Both the position numbers and the translations under genes were made by a program. From a virus: a DNA stretch of 64,000 nt. Of this stretch, positions 48,285-55,300 are shown piece after piece. The stretch lies in IMG/VR virus record IMGVR_UViG_3300046535_002148, positions 62,001 to 126,000 of that record, one strand, 5' to 3'. The notes beneath the pieces were generated by a model. The model ran no database searches and was not told the origin of the DNA. It saw nothing but the letters and a program-made list of their open reading frames with translations. Position 1 is the first letter of the stretch. Each line of letters begins with the position of its first letter.

Positions 48285-48400
48285 GCCTCCCACCCGCAGG
48301 TCTGGCAGACGCGGACGACTCCTCGGCCGCGGGAGGGCAGCTCGAGGTAGAGCCATTTGCGGCTGCCGCAGCGCAGTCGGTGCATCAAGGAACGGATCAT
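48281..48400 (-). CDS. Small basic protein (39 aa)
   Basis: ATG 48,400; both ends overlap neighbours by four bases, which supports translation. It has one CQTCG pair and several Arg, so it may bind nucleic acid. It is too short for more. Confidence 0.55.
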   Translation of the reverse strand: MIRSLMHRLRCGSRKWLYLELPSRGRGVVRVCQTCGWEA

Positions 48401-48705
48401 GCTGACGCCCCGTCAGTTACGCGCCTGGACTCGAACTTGCCCCACGCGCCGATCAGTACTCCCCATTCGACACCGACCGCGGCCACCCGCTCGTTGATGA
48501 ACTTCTGCGGCTTGCGTTCCCGGCGGAGCGAGGTCGCGAGCTGGGAGACGACCAGCTGGTACTCCAGTTCGACGTCGCGCCGGTTCGGGAAACGGGCGCT
48601 GAGCACGACACCTTGATCGGTGATGACGTACCAGCCCGGGACCGTGCTGGCCTCGAGGTAGCGAGAGGGGTCGGCGTCGTGGCTCACCAGCGGATCGTCA
48701 CACAC
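48397..48705 (-). CDS. Hypothetical protein (about 102 aa)
   Basis: The start is unclear. GTG 48,705 is used because the tRNA-Trp gene limits the upstream side; a start nearer 48,760 is possible. The product has WYVITDQGVVLSARFPNRRDVE and a helical QLVVSQLATSLRRE region. The 3' end contains a TGACG-N3-CGTCA palindrome. No family is recognised. Confidence 0.5.
   Translation of the reverse strand: MCDDPLVSHDADPSRYLEASTVPGWYVITDQGVVLSARFPNRRDVELEYQLVVSQLATSLRRERKPQKFINERVAAVGVEWGVLIGAWGKFESRRVTDGASA
48403..48415. promoter_or_regulatory. TGACG-N3-CGTCA palindrome
   Basis: TGACGCCCCGTCA lies within the last codons of a minus-strand gene and just upstream of the 39-aa gene start. It has the same half-sites as 7,833 and 25,796. 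Confidence 0.4.
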
Positions 48706-48783
48706 GGATACGACATTGTGTTCGATCCGATCCTGGGGCAGACTGCCCTCATGCGTCGATGGTGACTCCCCCGCCCCGTTCAT

Positions 48784-48857
48784 GGGGGTGTGGTGTAGTG
48801 GTAGCGCCGTCGAGTCCAAATCGACTAGCCCGGGTTCGATTCCTGGCACCCCTGCCA
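48784..48857 (+). tRNA. tRNA-Trp (CCA)
   Basis: 74 bases including the encoded CCA. The acceptor stem is GGGGGTG/CACCCCT. The D-arm stem is GTGT/GCGC. The anticodon arm is GTCGA/TCGAC with loop GTCCAAA, anticodon CCA. The T-arm is CCGGG/CCTGG with loop TTCGATT. All arms are in normal order, unlike the permuted elements nearby. It probably supplies Trp decoding during infection. Confidence 0.95.
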
Positions 48858-49013
48858 TCCCTTCTCGCCGCCTACCGCTGCGCGGCGGCGACGGATCGCC
48901 CGAAGATCGGGACGAACGAACGGTCGCGATGGGACCGTTTGGACCATGCGCCGCGAGCAGTGGCGGCGCATTCTGGTCATCAAGACCATTCCGCCGACCG
49001 GGAGGACTGCCGG

Positions 49014-49310
49014 ATGAAGCAGCGCAGCGACATCGACTGGCCACTGCACATCATCCTTTCCGTCCTCACCGCCGGGTTGTGGCTGTTCGTGCTGCTGTAC
49101 CTGGTCGTCACCCGCCCGAAGCCCCGCCGGCCGAACCTGCCGGTCCCCGCCAACACGCCCGAGTTCCGGCAACGCCACGCCGAACGCGCGGCCGAGCTGG
49201 ACCAACAGATGCTCGACATCCAGGCGAGGCGGACCGAGGCGCAGGCGAAGAGGGACGAGCTCAACGCGCGAATCGTTGAACGGGAGCGGCAGCAGCAGGA
49301 TCACGCCTGA
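49014..49310 (+). CDS. Membrane protein with C-terminal coiled coil (98 aa)
   Basis: ATG 49,014 has a GGAGG site. One transmembrane helix (about 10-33, HIILSVLTAGLWLFVLLYLVV) is followed by a basic stretch and a long coiled coil. The topology fits a small cytoplasmic-facing membrane protein. It could be an exclusion factor or DUF4381-like protein; I cannot decide. Confidence 0.65.
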   Translation: MKQRSDIDWPLHIILSVLTAGLWLFVLLYLVVTRPKPRRPNLPVPANTPEFRQRHAERAAELDQQMLDIQARRTEAQAKRDELNARIVERERQQQDHA

Positions 49311-49684
49311 CGCTTGCTGGGGAACACGCACAGGCCGGTGGCGGTGTTGGCCAGGGGCTTTCGCGGTACCCAGCCGCCGCCGTTGGTGATGCACTGCTGC
49401 TCGCGTCGCTGCTCGACGTCGACCCGTCCGGTGTCCGGCCGGGTGTTGTAGCGGTAGATCAGCAGCCCGATCCCGAAGATCAGGGTGAAGAACGTGGCGA
49501 CGCCGACCACGATGGCGACGGCCTCGTTGCGGCTCTTGCGCCGCTCTTCGCGCGCCCTGGCGATCGCTTTCTCGGTCTCCAGCCGTCGCAGCTCGGCCTC
49601 GTGCCGGTGCTGCTGCTCCCGGAAGTCCAGCTTCTCGACGTAGGTCATGCCCACTTCGGGATCGAGGTCGAGGTCGTCGCTCAT
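49301..49684 (-). CDS. Membrane protein with N-terminal coiled coil (127 aa)
   Basis: Residues about 20-55 form a charged coiled coil, and a transmembrane helix follows (about 58-78). The C-terminus has two Cys. It is convergent with the previous membrane gene and overlaps it by ten bases at the 3' ends. Function unknown. Confidence 0.65.
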   Translation of the reverse strand: MSDDLDLDPEVGMTYVEKLDFREQQHRHEAELRRLETEKAIARAREERRKSRNEAVAIVVGVATFFTLIFGIGLLIYRYNTRPDTGRVDVEQRREQQCITNGGGWVPRKPLANTATGLCVFPSKRQA

Positions 49685-49881
49685 TGCTCCTCCGAGCAGA
49701 TGTCCTCGAAGTCGCTGGTGAAGACCCGCGTCCCGCACTCGCACGTGAAGGTGACCTGCGAGGCGGACATGCCCAGGTCGATCACGGGGAGGCCGTTGTG
49801 CTCGATGCCGGTGCGGAGGGACAGGTACATGCCCTCCCCGCAGTTGGGGCACTCGAGGGACAGGTAGACGTCAGCGGCCAT
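49681..49881 (-). CDS. Zinc-ribbon mini-protein (66 aa)
   Basis: The peptide has CPNCGEG and CECG, a two-pair zinc ribbon spaced by about 33 residues. Start and stop overlap the neighbouring genes by four bases. It could bind DNA or a protein partner. Confidence 0.68.
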   Translation of the reverse strand: MAADVYLSLECPNCGEGMYLSLRTGIEHNGLPVIDLGMSASQVTFTCECGTRVFTSDFEDICSEEQ

Positions 49882-49884
49882 GGT

Positions 49885-50346
49885 TCAGAAGGAGCTGGTG
49901 TCGACGGACGCGCTGCTGGTGTCGCAGTAGGAGCTGGTGTCCGGCGCGGAGTAGCTCGACGAGGTGTCGACGTACGAGCTGGAGGTGTCCGGCGCGCAGG
50001 GGCTCGGGTCCGGTGCCGGCGTGGGGTCCGGCGCCGGGCAAGCCGGGGCGCTGTCCTGGGCGGGGGCGGGGATCGCGGCGGTCATCAGGACCGGTGTCAT
50101 GTCGGGGAGGTCGACCTCCTCGACGGTGTCCGACTTGATGCCCTCGGATCGCTGCTGCTGGCTCTTCGTTGCCGGGCGGCGTACGTGCTTCTTCAGCATC
50201 TCCGTCGGTGACGGGGTGCCGGGCTTCGGCTCCTCGTCCTCCTGGAGGATGTTGGCGTCCGGCCAAAGCTCCTCGAAGCTCGGCGCCTCGTGGCGCTCGA
50301 CGCCGAGGTGCTTGTAGATGCTCTGGATCCAGTTGCTGAGGCCCAC
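49885..50346 (-). CDS. Protein with C-terminal DTSS(S)Y repeats (153 aa)
   Basis: GTG 50,346 is chosen because it follows AAGG and the upstream gene's stop. The N-terminal half is helical. The last 40 residues repeat DTSSSY/DTSSY/DTSSF separated by 4-8 residues, preceded by a PAPDP repeat. This Ser/Tyr tail may be a phosphorylation or secretion-like signal. No family recognised. Confidence 0.6.
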   Translation of the reverse strand: MGLSNWIQSIYKHLGVERHEAPSFEELWPDANILQEDEEPKPGTPSPTEMLKKHVRRPATKSQQQRSEGIKSDTVEEVDLPDMTPVLMTAAIPAPAQDSAPACPAPDPTPAPDPSPCAPDTSSSYVDTSSSYSAPDTSSYCDTSSASVDTSSF

Positions 50347-50347
50347 G

Positions 50348-50524
50348 TCAGGCGCCTTCCGGTTCGTAGGGATAGACAAGTTCGAATTCGCAGTGGCACC
50401 GGTCGCACTCGACGATCAGGACGGTCTTCACCGTTCCGGACCAGCGTTCGATGACGGTGCCCTTGCCGCCGCACTCGGGACAGGGCTGGGAACGTGCGTG
50501 CTCGCAGGCCGCGCGCACGTCCAT
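50348..50524 (-). CDS. Zinc-ribbon mini-protein (58 aa)
   Basis: ATG 50,524. CPECGGKG and CDRCHCEFE form a zinc ribbon with intervening beta strands, like small DnaJ-type or transcription-factor ribbons. It is one of a series of tiny zinc proteins in this operon. Confidence 0.65.
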   Translation of the reverse strand: MDVRAACEHARSQPCPECGGKGTVIERWSGTVKTVLIVECDRCHCEFELVYPYEPEGA

Positions 50525-50529
50525 GACGT

Positions 50530-50742
50530 TCACTCCGGCTGCGTGGTCTGGCCCGGCTGGAGATGCGCTGCCAGGTACAGCTGCTGGGTGAGCATCGCCG
50601 AGACCTGCAGTGCGCCGGCCAGGGGCAGTTCGACGGTCCAGACCGACGACTCCTCCGCCTGCTCCTCGTCGGCGATGAAGACCAGGACCACCCTCGGGTC
50701 CTCGCCGTGGTGGTGTGCGTAGATGTCGACGCCGAGACTCAT
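50530..50742 (-). CDS. Hypothetical protein (70 aa)
   Basis: A compact beta-alpha protein with a HHHGED N-terminal segment and an LQVSAMLTQQLYLAAHL helix. The ATG overlaps the upstream stop by four bases. Function unknown. Confidence 0.58.
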   Translation of the reverse strand: MSLGVDIYAHHHGEDPRVVLVFIADEEQAEESSVWTVELPLAGALQVSAMLTQQLYLAAHLQPGQTTQPE

Positions 50743-51026
50743 GAGTTCGACGTCGCAATCAGTAGATGGGTCAGGGCGTCACGGACCTCGGTGAGCTGCC
50801 CACGGTCGAACGTCCCACTGATCGTGACGTCGAAGGCGCCCTTGCGTCCGATCGCACTGACGCGCCACAGCTCCGTGCCTGCCGCGATGATCGCCGCCCC
50901 GCCCCAGGCCTCGTTCTCAACCGCCCATTCCACCGGGACGGGGACGACCTGGGTCGGCCGGACCTCCTCCAACGGGAATCCGTCGGCGATCTCGGCGTCG
51001 GTCCACTCCTCGGCCGGCTCGTTCAC
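50739..51026 (-). CDS. Hypothetical protein (95 aa)
   Basis: Acidic N-terminus followed by a beta-rich core with an FDVTISGTFDRGQ strand and C-terminal helix. It is coupled on both sides by four-base overlaps. No family recognised. Confidence 0.58.
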   Translation of the reverse strand: MNEPAEEWTDAEIADGFPLEEVRPTQVVPVPVEWAVENEAWGGAAIIAAGTELWRVSAIGRKGAFDVTISGTFDRGQLTEVRDALTHLLIATSNS

Positions 51027-51382
51027 ATCGCACCCACTGCCTGGTTGGCATTCCAGTACAGCTGGGTCATGGGCCCGTAGCCCTGGATCTGGGCCCAGGT
51101 GTAGGCGTCGTCGTTGAGCATCGGGTCACCGCAACGCCAGAGACCGTCGCGCCACTTCTGCCAGATCCGGCCGAAGCGGTCGGAGACCGCGGCCATCGGC
51201 GTGATCGGCTCCGGCATGCTCTCGACGACCTCGACGGTCGACCCGACCGGGAGCCATCGTTCCTGTCCGGACTCGTCGACGATGCAGATCTCGCCGGCGT
51301 CATTGACGTCGCCGTAGCTACCGATGACCGGCGGCGGGGTCACGCGGACCCAGGCGCCGAAGGAGATGTCCGGGGTCGTCAT
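51023..51382 (-). CDS. Hypothetical protein (119 aa)
   Basis: ATG 51,382 is selected by the four-base coupling to the nuclease gene. The sequence is beta-rich with WVRVTPPPVIGSYGD and VDESGQERWLPVGS, which resemble an SH3-like or OB-like small barrel. Function unknown. Confidence 0.58.
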   Translation of the reverse strand: MTTPDISFGAWVRVTPPPVIGSYGDVNDAGEICIVDESGQERWLPVGSTVEVVESMPEPITPMAAVSDRFGRIWQKWRDGLWRCGDPMLNDDAYTWAQIQGYGPMTQLYWNANQAVGAM

Positions 51383-51735
51383 ACCGGCCGCGCTCCTTTG
51401 CCGTCCCAGTCCTTGGCCATGCCTGCCTCGACCGAGACCGCGTTGACGCTGTGGCCCGCGACCAGGTCCTCGTGGGAGACGAAGATGTCGGCCAGCCAGC
51501 GCCCGTACTTCTCGGTCTTGTCCTTGTGGGTCTGGACGACGACCGCGAGACCGACGGGGAGCTGCTGCTCCAACCAGGCCTTGCTCGTCACGCCTTCGGG
51601 GGTGTTGTGCTCCGGGGCGTTGATCCCGTAGAGGCGGACCCGCGCCTGCTGGTAGGTCCTCAGGCCGAGGTCGACGGTGAGGTCCACGGTGTCGCCGTCG
51701 ACGACCTTCACGACCCTGGCTGCGTATTCGTACAT
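51379..51735 (-). CDS. Staphylococcal nuclease-like (thermonuclease) protein
   Basis: 118 aa from ATG 51,735. SNase motifs are present: VVKVVDGDTVDLTVDLG (about 8-24), RVRLYGINAPE (about 32-42) and KDKTEKYGRWLADI (about 71-84), which gives the key Arg/Glu pattern. The family cuts DNA and RNA with calcium. No signal peptide is seen, so it acts inside the cell or is released at lysis. Confidence 0.88.
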   Translation of the reverse strand: MYEYAARVVKVVDGDTVDLTVDLGLRTYQQARVRLYGINAPEHNTPEGVTSKAWLEQQLPVGLAVVVQTHKDKTEKYGRWLADIFVSHEDLVAGHSVNAVSVEAGMAKDWDGKGARPV

Positions 51736-51784
51736 GGCCCCCGAACCTAGCCGGGATGGACCCGCATCTGTTTGGCGGACCAAA

Positions 51785-51804
51785 CTCCCAAGCTGACTTG
51801 GGAG
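51785..51804. promoter_or_regulatory. 20-bp operator-like palindrome, site 8
   Basis: CTCCCAAGCTGACTTGGGAG lies between the divergent nuclease (51,735) and conserved protein (51,855) genes. Confidence 0.7.
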
Positions 51805-51854
51805 CAACGTAAACCGTAGAAGCACCGACCCGCCAGAGCCCTAGCGTTCCGGTC

Positions 51855-52592
51855 ATGACGAAGCTGAATCAGTTGGTGGCTGTTGAGAAGGGCCTCAAGA
51901 GCACGGTGAACCGTCGTTGGACGGACTGCTACCACCAGGTAGGGAAGTCGGCGCTGCTCGCCGGCCTGCAGCGCACCTACACGCCCAAGGAGGAGGACGG
52001 CGACCAGCTTCCCCCGGAGTCGGTGCGGGTACAGATCGACGTCGAGGACGTCCTGGTGACGCTGGGCAAGGATCTCGGGCGGCTGTTCGACGTGGTCTCC
52101 ACGAAGGACAACGCGAACTGCGAGGCCAAGGCCGACGTCAAGCTGTCCGACGGCTCGGTGCTGCTGCACGACGTGCCGGTCTCCACGCTGCTGTACCTCG
52201 AGAAGCAGCTGACCGACCTGCACACCTTCTGCGCCAAGCTGCCGGTGCTCGACCCGGCCGAGAACTGGACGCGCGACGAGAACGCCAACGTCTACAAGAC
52301 CGACGCGGTGCAGACCACCCGGACCAAGAAGGTCCCGAAGGCGTTCGTGAAGGCGCCGGCCACGGACAAGCACCCGGCCCAGGTGGAGATGTTCCACGAG
52401 GACGTGATCGCGGGCACCTGGACGCTGGTCAAGCACTCCGGGGCCATCCCGGCGACCCGCCGCGTCCAGCTCGTCGATCGTGTGGAGGAGCTGCAACGCG
52501 CGGTGAAGTTCGCCCGTGAGGCCGCGAACACCATGGAGATCACCGACAAGCTCATGGGCAAGGCGGTGTTCGACTACCTCTTCGCGAGGTAG
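51855..52592 (+). CDS. Conserved actinobacterial protein, DUF7873-like
   Basis: 245 aa. The sequence (N-terminus KLNQLVAVEKGLKS, then YTPKEEDGDQLPPES, LEKQLTDLHTFCAKLPVLD, RTKKVPKA and ATDKHPAQVE) closely follows a conserved protein I know from Streptomyces chromosomes, whose function is unknown. It stands alone behind an operator and just before two permuted tRNA-like elements. A tRNA- or RNA-linked role is therefore worth testing. Confidence 0.72.
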   Translation: MTKLNQLVAVEKGLKSTVNRRWTDCYHQVGKSALLAGLQRTYTPKEEDGDQLPPESVRVQIDVEDVLVTLGKDLGRLFDVVSTKDNANCEAKADVKLSDGSVLLHDVPVSTLLYLEKQLTDLHTFCAKLPVLDPAENWTRDENANVYKTDAVQTTRTKKVPKAFVKAPATDKHPAQVEMFHEDVIAGTWTLVKHSGAIPATRRVQLVDRVEELQRAVKFAREAANTMEITDKLMGKAVFDYLFAR

Positions 52593-52603
52593 TCCCACAG
52601 ATC

Positions 52604-52638
52604 CCCACCGGCGCCCCCTTGCTGGACGGTCCGGTGGG
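52604..52638 (+). terminator. Hairpin after the DUF7873-like gene
   Basis: CCCACCGG pairs perfectly with CCGGTGGG around a 19-base loop, directly downstream of the stop at 52,592. Confidence 0.55.
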
Positions 52639-52699
52639 TAGCACGGAGCACAAGCTGAAGATGAAGCTCACGACAGGAGGCCCTCAGGCTGAACGTCAA

Positions 52700-52824
52700 C
52701 TGAATCTGATGCCACATCAGCGGCAAAGTGGAGTGTTCGAATCCTCCCCGGGGCCCCAACTCATGCCCCGGTAGCCCAATCGGTAGAGGCACCGCCGGCC
52801 CTCAGACTCTTGCTCCAACTTCAG
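52700..52824 (+). ncRNA. Permuted tRNA-like element 7 with internal CCA
   Basis: Stem strands CTGAA/TTCAG and TCTGA/TCAGA form the base, and GCGG/CCGC takes the anticodon-stem position. A T-like arm GGAG/CTCC encloses TTCGAAT. The 3' acceptor strand CCGGGGC (52,748-52,754) is followed by C-CCA, six bases, then 5' acceptor strand GCCCCGG (7 perfect pairs), TA and a D-arm of canonical form (GCCC..AATCGGTA..). No GGTGCG motif is present, so the Ro link is less clear than at the Ro locus. Confidence 0.7.
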
Positions 52825-52837
52825 ACCCCCCACGCCC

Positions 52838-52959
52838 ATCGGATCAACCTGGTCGGGGCAACCCCACGAAGCGATGCCGGTTCGAATCCGGCCCGAGGCT
52901 CCACGTGCCTCGGTGGTCTAACGGCAAGACAACTTCGAGTTTCTGAAGCTGATCCCGAT
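52838..52959 (+). ncRNA. Permuted tRNA-like element 8 with internal CCA
   Basis: Base stem ATCGGATCA/TGATCCCGAT (9 pairs, one bulge). The anticodon-stem position is CGAAG/CTTCG. T-arm 52,876-52,892 has GCCGG/CCGGC and loop TTCGAAT. 3' acceptor strand CCGAGGC then T-CCA-CGT and 5' acceptor strand GCCTCGG (7 perfect pairs). D-arm GTCT-AACGGCA-AGAC follows. The layout is the same permuted order as elements 1 and 6. The CCA directly after the acceptor strand suggests descent from a true tRNA. Confidence 0.75.
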
Positions 52960-53022
52960 CATTCAAACGTCGCCGGTGGGACGACAACGTGGACAGTCAC
53001 GTCTTGAAAACGTGAATACACA

Positions 53023-53053
53023 GACGGCCCGGGCAGGATACGCCCGGGCCGTC
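53023..53053. terminator. Strong hairpin terminator
   Basis: GACGGCCCGGGC pairs perfectly with GCCCGGGCCGTC (12 pairs) and lies between element 8 and the HTH/zinc gene. It probably ends the element 7-8 transcript. Confidence 0.8.
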
Positions 53054-53070
53054 GCCATATCTGGAGACCC

Positions 53071-53502
53071 ATGAGCGTCAAGCCCTTCGCGCACGGTCGA
53101 GCCTGGTCCGAGGAGGACGACCTCCGCCTGGTCGAGCTGTACGACGACTTCACCCTCAGGCAGATCGCCGTGGTGATCGGCCGCAGCCGCGGCGCGACAG
53201 CGCTGCGCGCCACCCAGCTGGGCCTGAACCGCCGCGTCGAGGCCTGCAAGCAGTGCGACAAGGCCCTGCCGCCGCCCCAGCGCAGCAGCGGGCGTCCCCG
53301 GTACTACTGCGACCCGGAGTGCCGGCTCCTGCACAACGAACAGCGCCGGGCCGAGAAGCGCAACGCCCGGAAGCGGACGACCTGCCTCGAGTGCGACGGC
53401 CCCATGCCGGCGACGCACCGCTGGAAGTTCTGCTCCGACGAATGTGCCCACACCTGGTGGGCGGGCCGAAGAACAGAGGAGAGGAAGGGAGGGGCCGCAT
53501 GA
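53071..53502 (+). CDS. SANT/HTH plus zinc-ribbon DNA-binding protein, paralogue
   Basis: 143 aa. Same layout as 37,374-37,844: helix-turn-helix (AWSEEDDLRLVELYDDFTL and IAVVIGRSRGATALRATQLG), then zinc ribbons CKQCDKAL..YYCDPEC and CLECDGPM..FCSDEC. It follows a strong terminator. Two such paralogues in one phage suggest regulators of different operators or stages. Confidence 0.78.
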   Translation: MSVKPFAHGRAWSEEDDLRLVELYDDFTLRQIAVVIGRSRGATALRATQLGLNRRVEACKQCDKALPPPQRSSGRPRYYCDPECRLLHNEQRRAEKRNARKRTTCLECDGPMPATHRWKFCSDECAHTWWAGRRTEERKGGAA

Positions 53503-53642
53503 GCCCACTGCTGATCGTCGCCCTGCTGTTGGTCCTGCTGTTCGGGGGGTTCGGCTTCGCCGTCCACATCCTGTGGTGGGGCCTGATCCTGGCCCTGGTC
53601 GTTCTGGTCGCCGAGGCGGTCCTCGGTCGCCGGCGGCTCTGA
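53499..53642 (+). CDS. Small hydrophobic membrane protein (47 aa)
   Basis: The ATG overlaps the HTH gene stop. Two transmembrane helices (about 3-18 and 22-42) joined by AVHILWWG are followed by a basic tail. This resembles small hydrophobic proteins common in Streptomyces. Possible roles are holin-like or stress-related; none is shown. Confidence 0.65.
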   Translation: MSPLLIVALLLVLLFGGFGFAVHILWWGLILALVVLVAEAVLGRRRL

Positions 53643-53721
53643 GACCGCCGCCCGGGCGGGGGTAGGGGCCTACGATCCCCGGCCCCGTGCTCCCGGCGCG
53701 ACGGCGACGCCCACGATAGGC

Positions 53722-53752
53722 GACAGCCCCGGCCATCCAGGCCGGGGCTGTC
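53722..53752. terminator. Hairpin terminator
   Basis: GACAGCCCCGGCC pairs with GGCCGGGGCTGTC (13 pairs) with loop ATCCA, followed by TTG. It follows the hydrophobic protein gene. Confidence 0.82.
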
Positions 53753-53936
53753 TTGTCCGTCGACGGAGCTGGAGCGGCTCGAGCCCGGGGTCTGCAGCGT
53801 GGAGACCAGCTCCGGGCCGTCATCGCCGTCCATGGCCGGACCGTGTGCAAACCGGCTTTGACTCCGCCGACGGCGTCCGGGGAATGGCTAACGCCACCAC
53901 CGTTCGCGCAGGTCAGGGGCCAAAGCGAACGGCGCA
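53753..53936. other. Non-coding stretch
   Basis: No coding frame with a ribosome site is seen between the terminator and the zinc protein gene. A TTGACT hexamer near 53,858 could belong to a promoter, but no good -10 partner is visible. Confidence 0.4.
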
Positions 53937-54089
53937 TCACTTGTTCGGGCTGATGCCCAGGACCTCGGGGACGCAGGCGCTGCACAGCCCGCACTCGATG
54001 GACGACGGCGCCCAGAGGGGGTGCTCGCAGTTGACGCAGCGCGGGTCCTCACGCGAACTGTTCTTCAGGAACTCGCGCGGATCGCTCAC
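53937..54089 (-). CDS. Zinc-ribbon mini-protein (50 aa)
   Basis: GTG 54,089 lies within the 3' end of the upstream gene. The peptide has CVNCEH and CGLCSAC, a zinc ribbon of four to five Cys. One more in the series of tiny zinc proteins. Confidence 0.6.
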   Translation of the reverse strand: MSDPREFLKNSSREDPRCVNCEHPLWAPSSIECGLCSACVPEVLGISPNK

Positions 54090-54330
54090 GTCTCAGGCCC
54101 TCGGTCTTCTTCTCGTAGGGGTCCAGCTTGGCATCCCCGGGGACGTCGATGAGCACCTCCTCCTCGGCCCAGCGGTTCAGGCTCTCGGCGATCTCCTCGG
54201 CCACGGACCGACGCCAGTAGTGCGCCAGGGTCAGCCGGGAGTAGCCGGTGGCCTGGCGGCGGACACGGACGACGATGAAGTGCCCACGGTTGTGCTTCTC
54301 GACCCGGTAGAACTCGTCGGCGTAGGTCAT
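54049..54330 (-). CDS. Hypothetical protein (93 aa)
   Basis: A mixed alpha/beta protein with a basic middle (VRVRRQATGYSRLTLAHYWRR) and an acidic helix. The C-terminus overlaps the zinc protein by 41 bases. It may bind nucleic acid. Confidence 0.6.
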   Translation of the reverse strand: MTYADEFYRVEKHNRGHFIVVRVRRQATGYSRLTLAHYWRRSVAEEIAESLNRWAEEEVLIDVPGDAKLDPYEKKTEGLRRERSARVPEEQFA

Positions 54331-54659
54331 GACGCTCCGTTCGGCTCGAGCAGGCGGTCGCGCAGGACCCGAAGGGGCTCGGTCAGGTGCCCGCGCTCCT
54401 CCAGCGCCCGGAAGGCGTCGAGGACCTCGTCCAGCGTCAGGGGCTTCGCCGGCTGGGCGACCTGGTCCTTGCTCCAGGCGTCCTCGTCCACGTCGCCGAT
54501 CTCGTCGCGGTAGGCGCGGACCAGCGGCATGATGCGGTGCTCGACCCAGGTCGCCCAGGAGGTCAGGACCCGGTCCTGGGCCTCCGTGGAGAACGTGTGC
54601 ATGTCCACGACCTGTTCGGCGATGCGGACGGCGATCCGGTCGCGCAGTTCGGTACTCAT
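54327..54659 (-). CDS. Helical hypothetical protein (110 aa)
   Basis: The product is almost entirely helical with an amphipathic DEVLDAFRALEERGHLTEPLRVLRDRLL end. ATG 54,659 overlaps the upstream stop by four bases. Function unknown. Confidence 0.6.
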   Translation of the reverse strand: MSTELRDRIAVRIAEQVVDMHTFSTEAQDRVLTSWATWVEHRIMPLVRAYRDEIGDVDEDAWSKDQVAQPAKPLTLDEVLDAFRALEERGHLTEPLRVLRDRLLEPNGAS

Positions 54660-54781
54660 CGACGGAAGATCCCCTTGAAGTAGGTGACGAGGACCCAGGC
54701 CAGGGCCAGGGCGCCGACCGAGGCGGCGATGCCCTCCGGCCAGTTCCAGCACTGGGTGTTGGCGGAGTCGGCGAGGTTCAC
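54656..54781 (-). CDS. Single-pass membrane protein (41 aa)
   Basis: GTG 54,781 gives a 41-residue peptide with one transmembrane helix (about 18-34). It is coupled to both neighbours by four-base overlaps. Confidence 0.58.
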   Translation of the reverse strand: MNLADSANTQCWNWPEGIAASVGALALAWVLVTYFKGIFRR

Positions 54782-55002
54782 GGAAGTGCCTCCAGGACCA
54801 TGTGGATGAGCAGGTAGGCCCCGATCAGGTAGCCGAGGGCGCAGAGGACGAACAACCACCGGGCCCGACGGAGATCGGCGCGGGCCTGCTGCCCGTTCTT
54901 GCAGCCGACGCAGCTGCAGTTGTCGGGGATGACGTCGAACCCGCGTCCGCGGGCCCAGCAGTGCGCGGCCTGGCGCACGAGCTCGTCCGGAAGATCAGTC
55001 AT
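54778..55002 (-). CDS. Membrane protein with Cys pair (74 aa)
   Basis: The N-terminal 30 residues include CSCVGC; a C-terminal transmembrane helix follows (about 48-68). The two small membrane genes in a row may form a complex. Confidence 0.58.
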   Translation of the reverse strand: MTDLPDELVRQAAHCWARGRGFDVIPDNCSCVGCKNGQQARADLRRARWLFVLCALGYLIGAYLLIHMVLEALP

Positions 55003-55300
55003 GAGCGACCAGCCAGTCGACGTTGCCCAGAAGGCCCGCGACCTCCATGGGTGTGTAGCACTCGGTCATGGCGCCGAGGATCTGACGGGCCTGCGGCGAG
55101 GTCGAGATCTGCGCGAGCTCCGCCTGGCTGGGCAGAGCGAGTGAGACGGCGCCGGCGTTGTCGACGGTCATCAACGACAGGCCGTGGCACTCCCAGCAGA
55201 TGTTGACGTCGCCGGTCTCCAGGATGGCCTCGTCGTTGGTGTAGTCGAGCACGGCGTGGCAGTAGGGACAGGGGGCAATGAGTTGTGGAAGCACCTTCAC
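54995..55300 (-). CDS. Zinc-ribbon protein with helical tail (101 aa)
   Basis: GTG 55,300 overlaps the upstream stop. CPYCHAVLDYT and ICWECHGLSLM form a zinc ribbon spanning residues 11-42. The C-terminal half is helical. It resembles other phage zinc-ribbon proteins with unknown roles. Confidence 0.62.
   Translation of the reverse strand: MKVLPQLIAPCPYCHAVLDYTNDEAILETGDVNICWECHGLSLMTVDNAGAVSLALPSQAELAQISTSPQARQILGAMTECYTPMEVAGLLGNVDWLVAHD

Noticed and set aside
52628-52700. GGTGGGTAG as a possible Y motif for element 7
   Set aside because: It differs from GGTGCG at the invariant C and its best outer-stem partner overlaps element 8.
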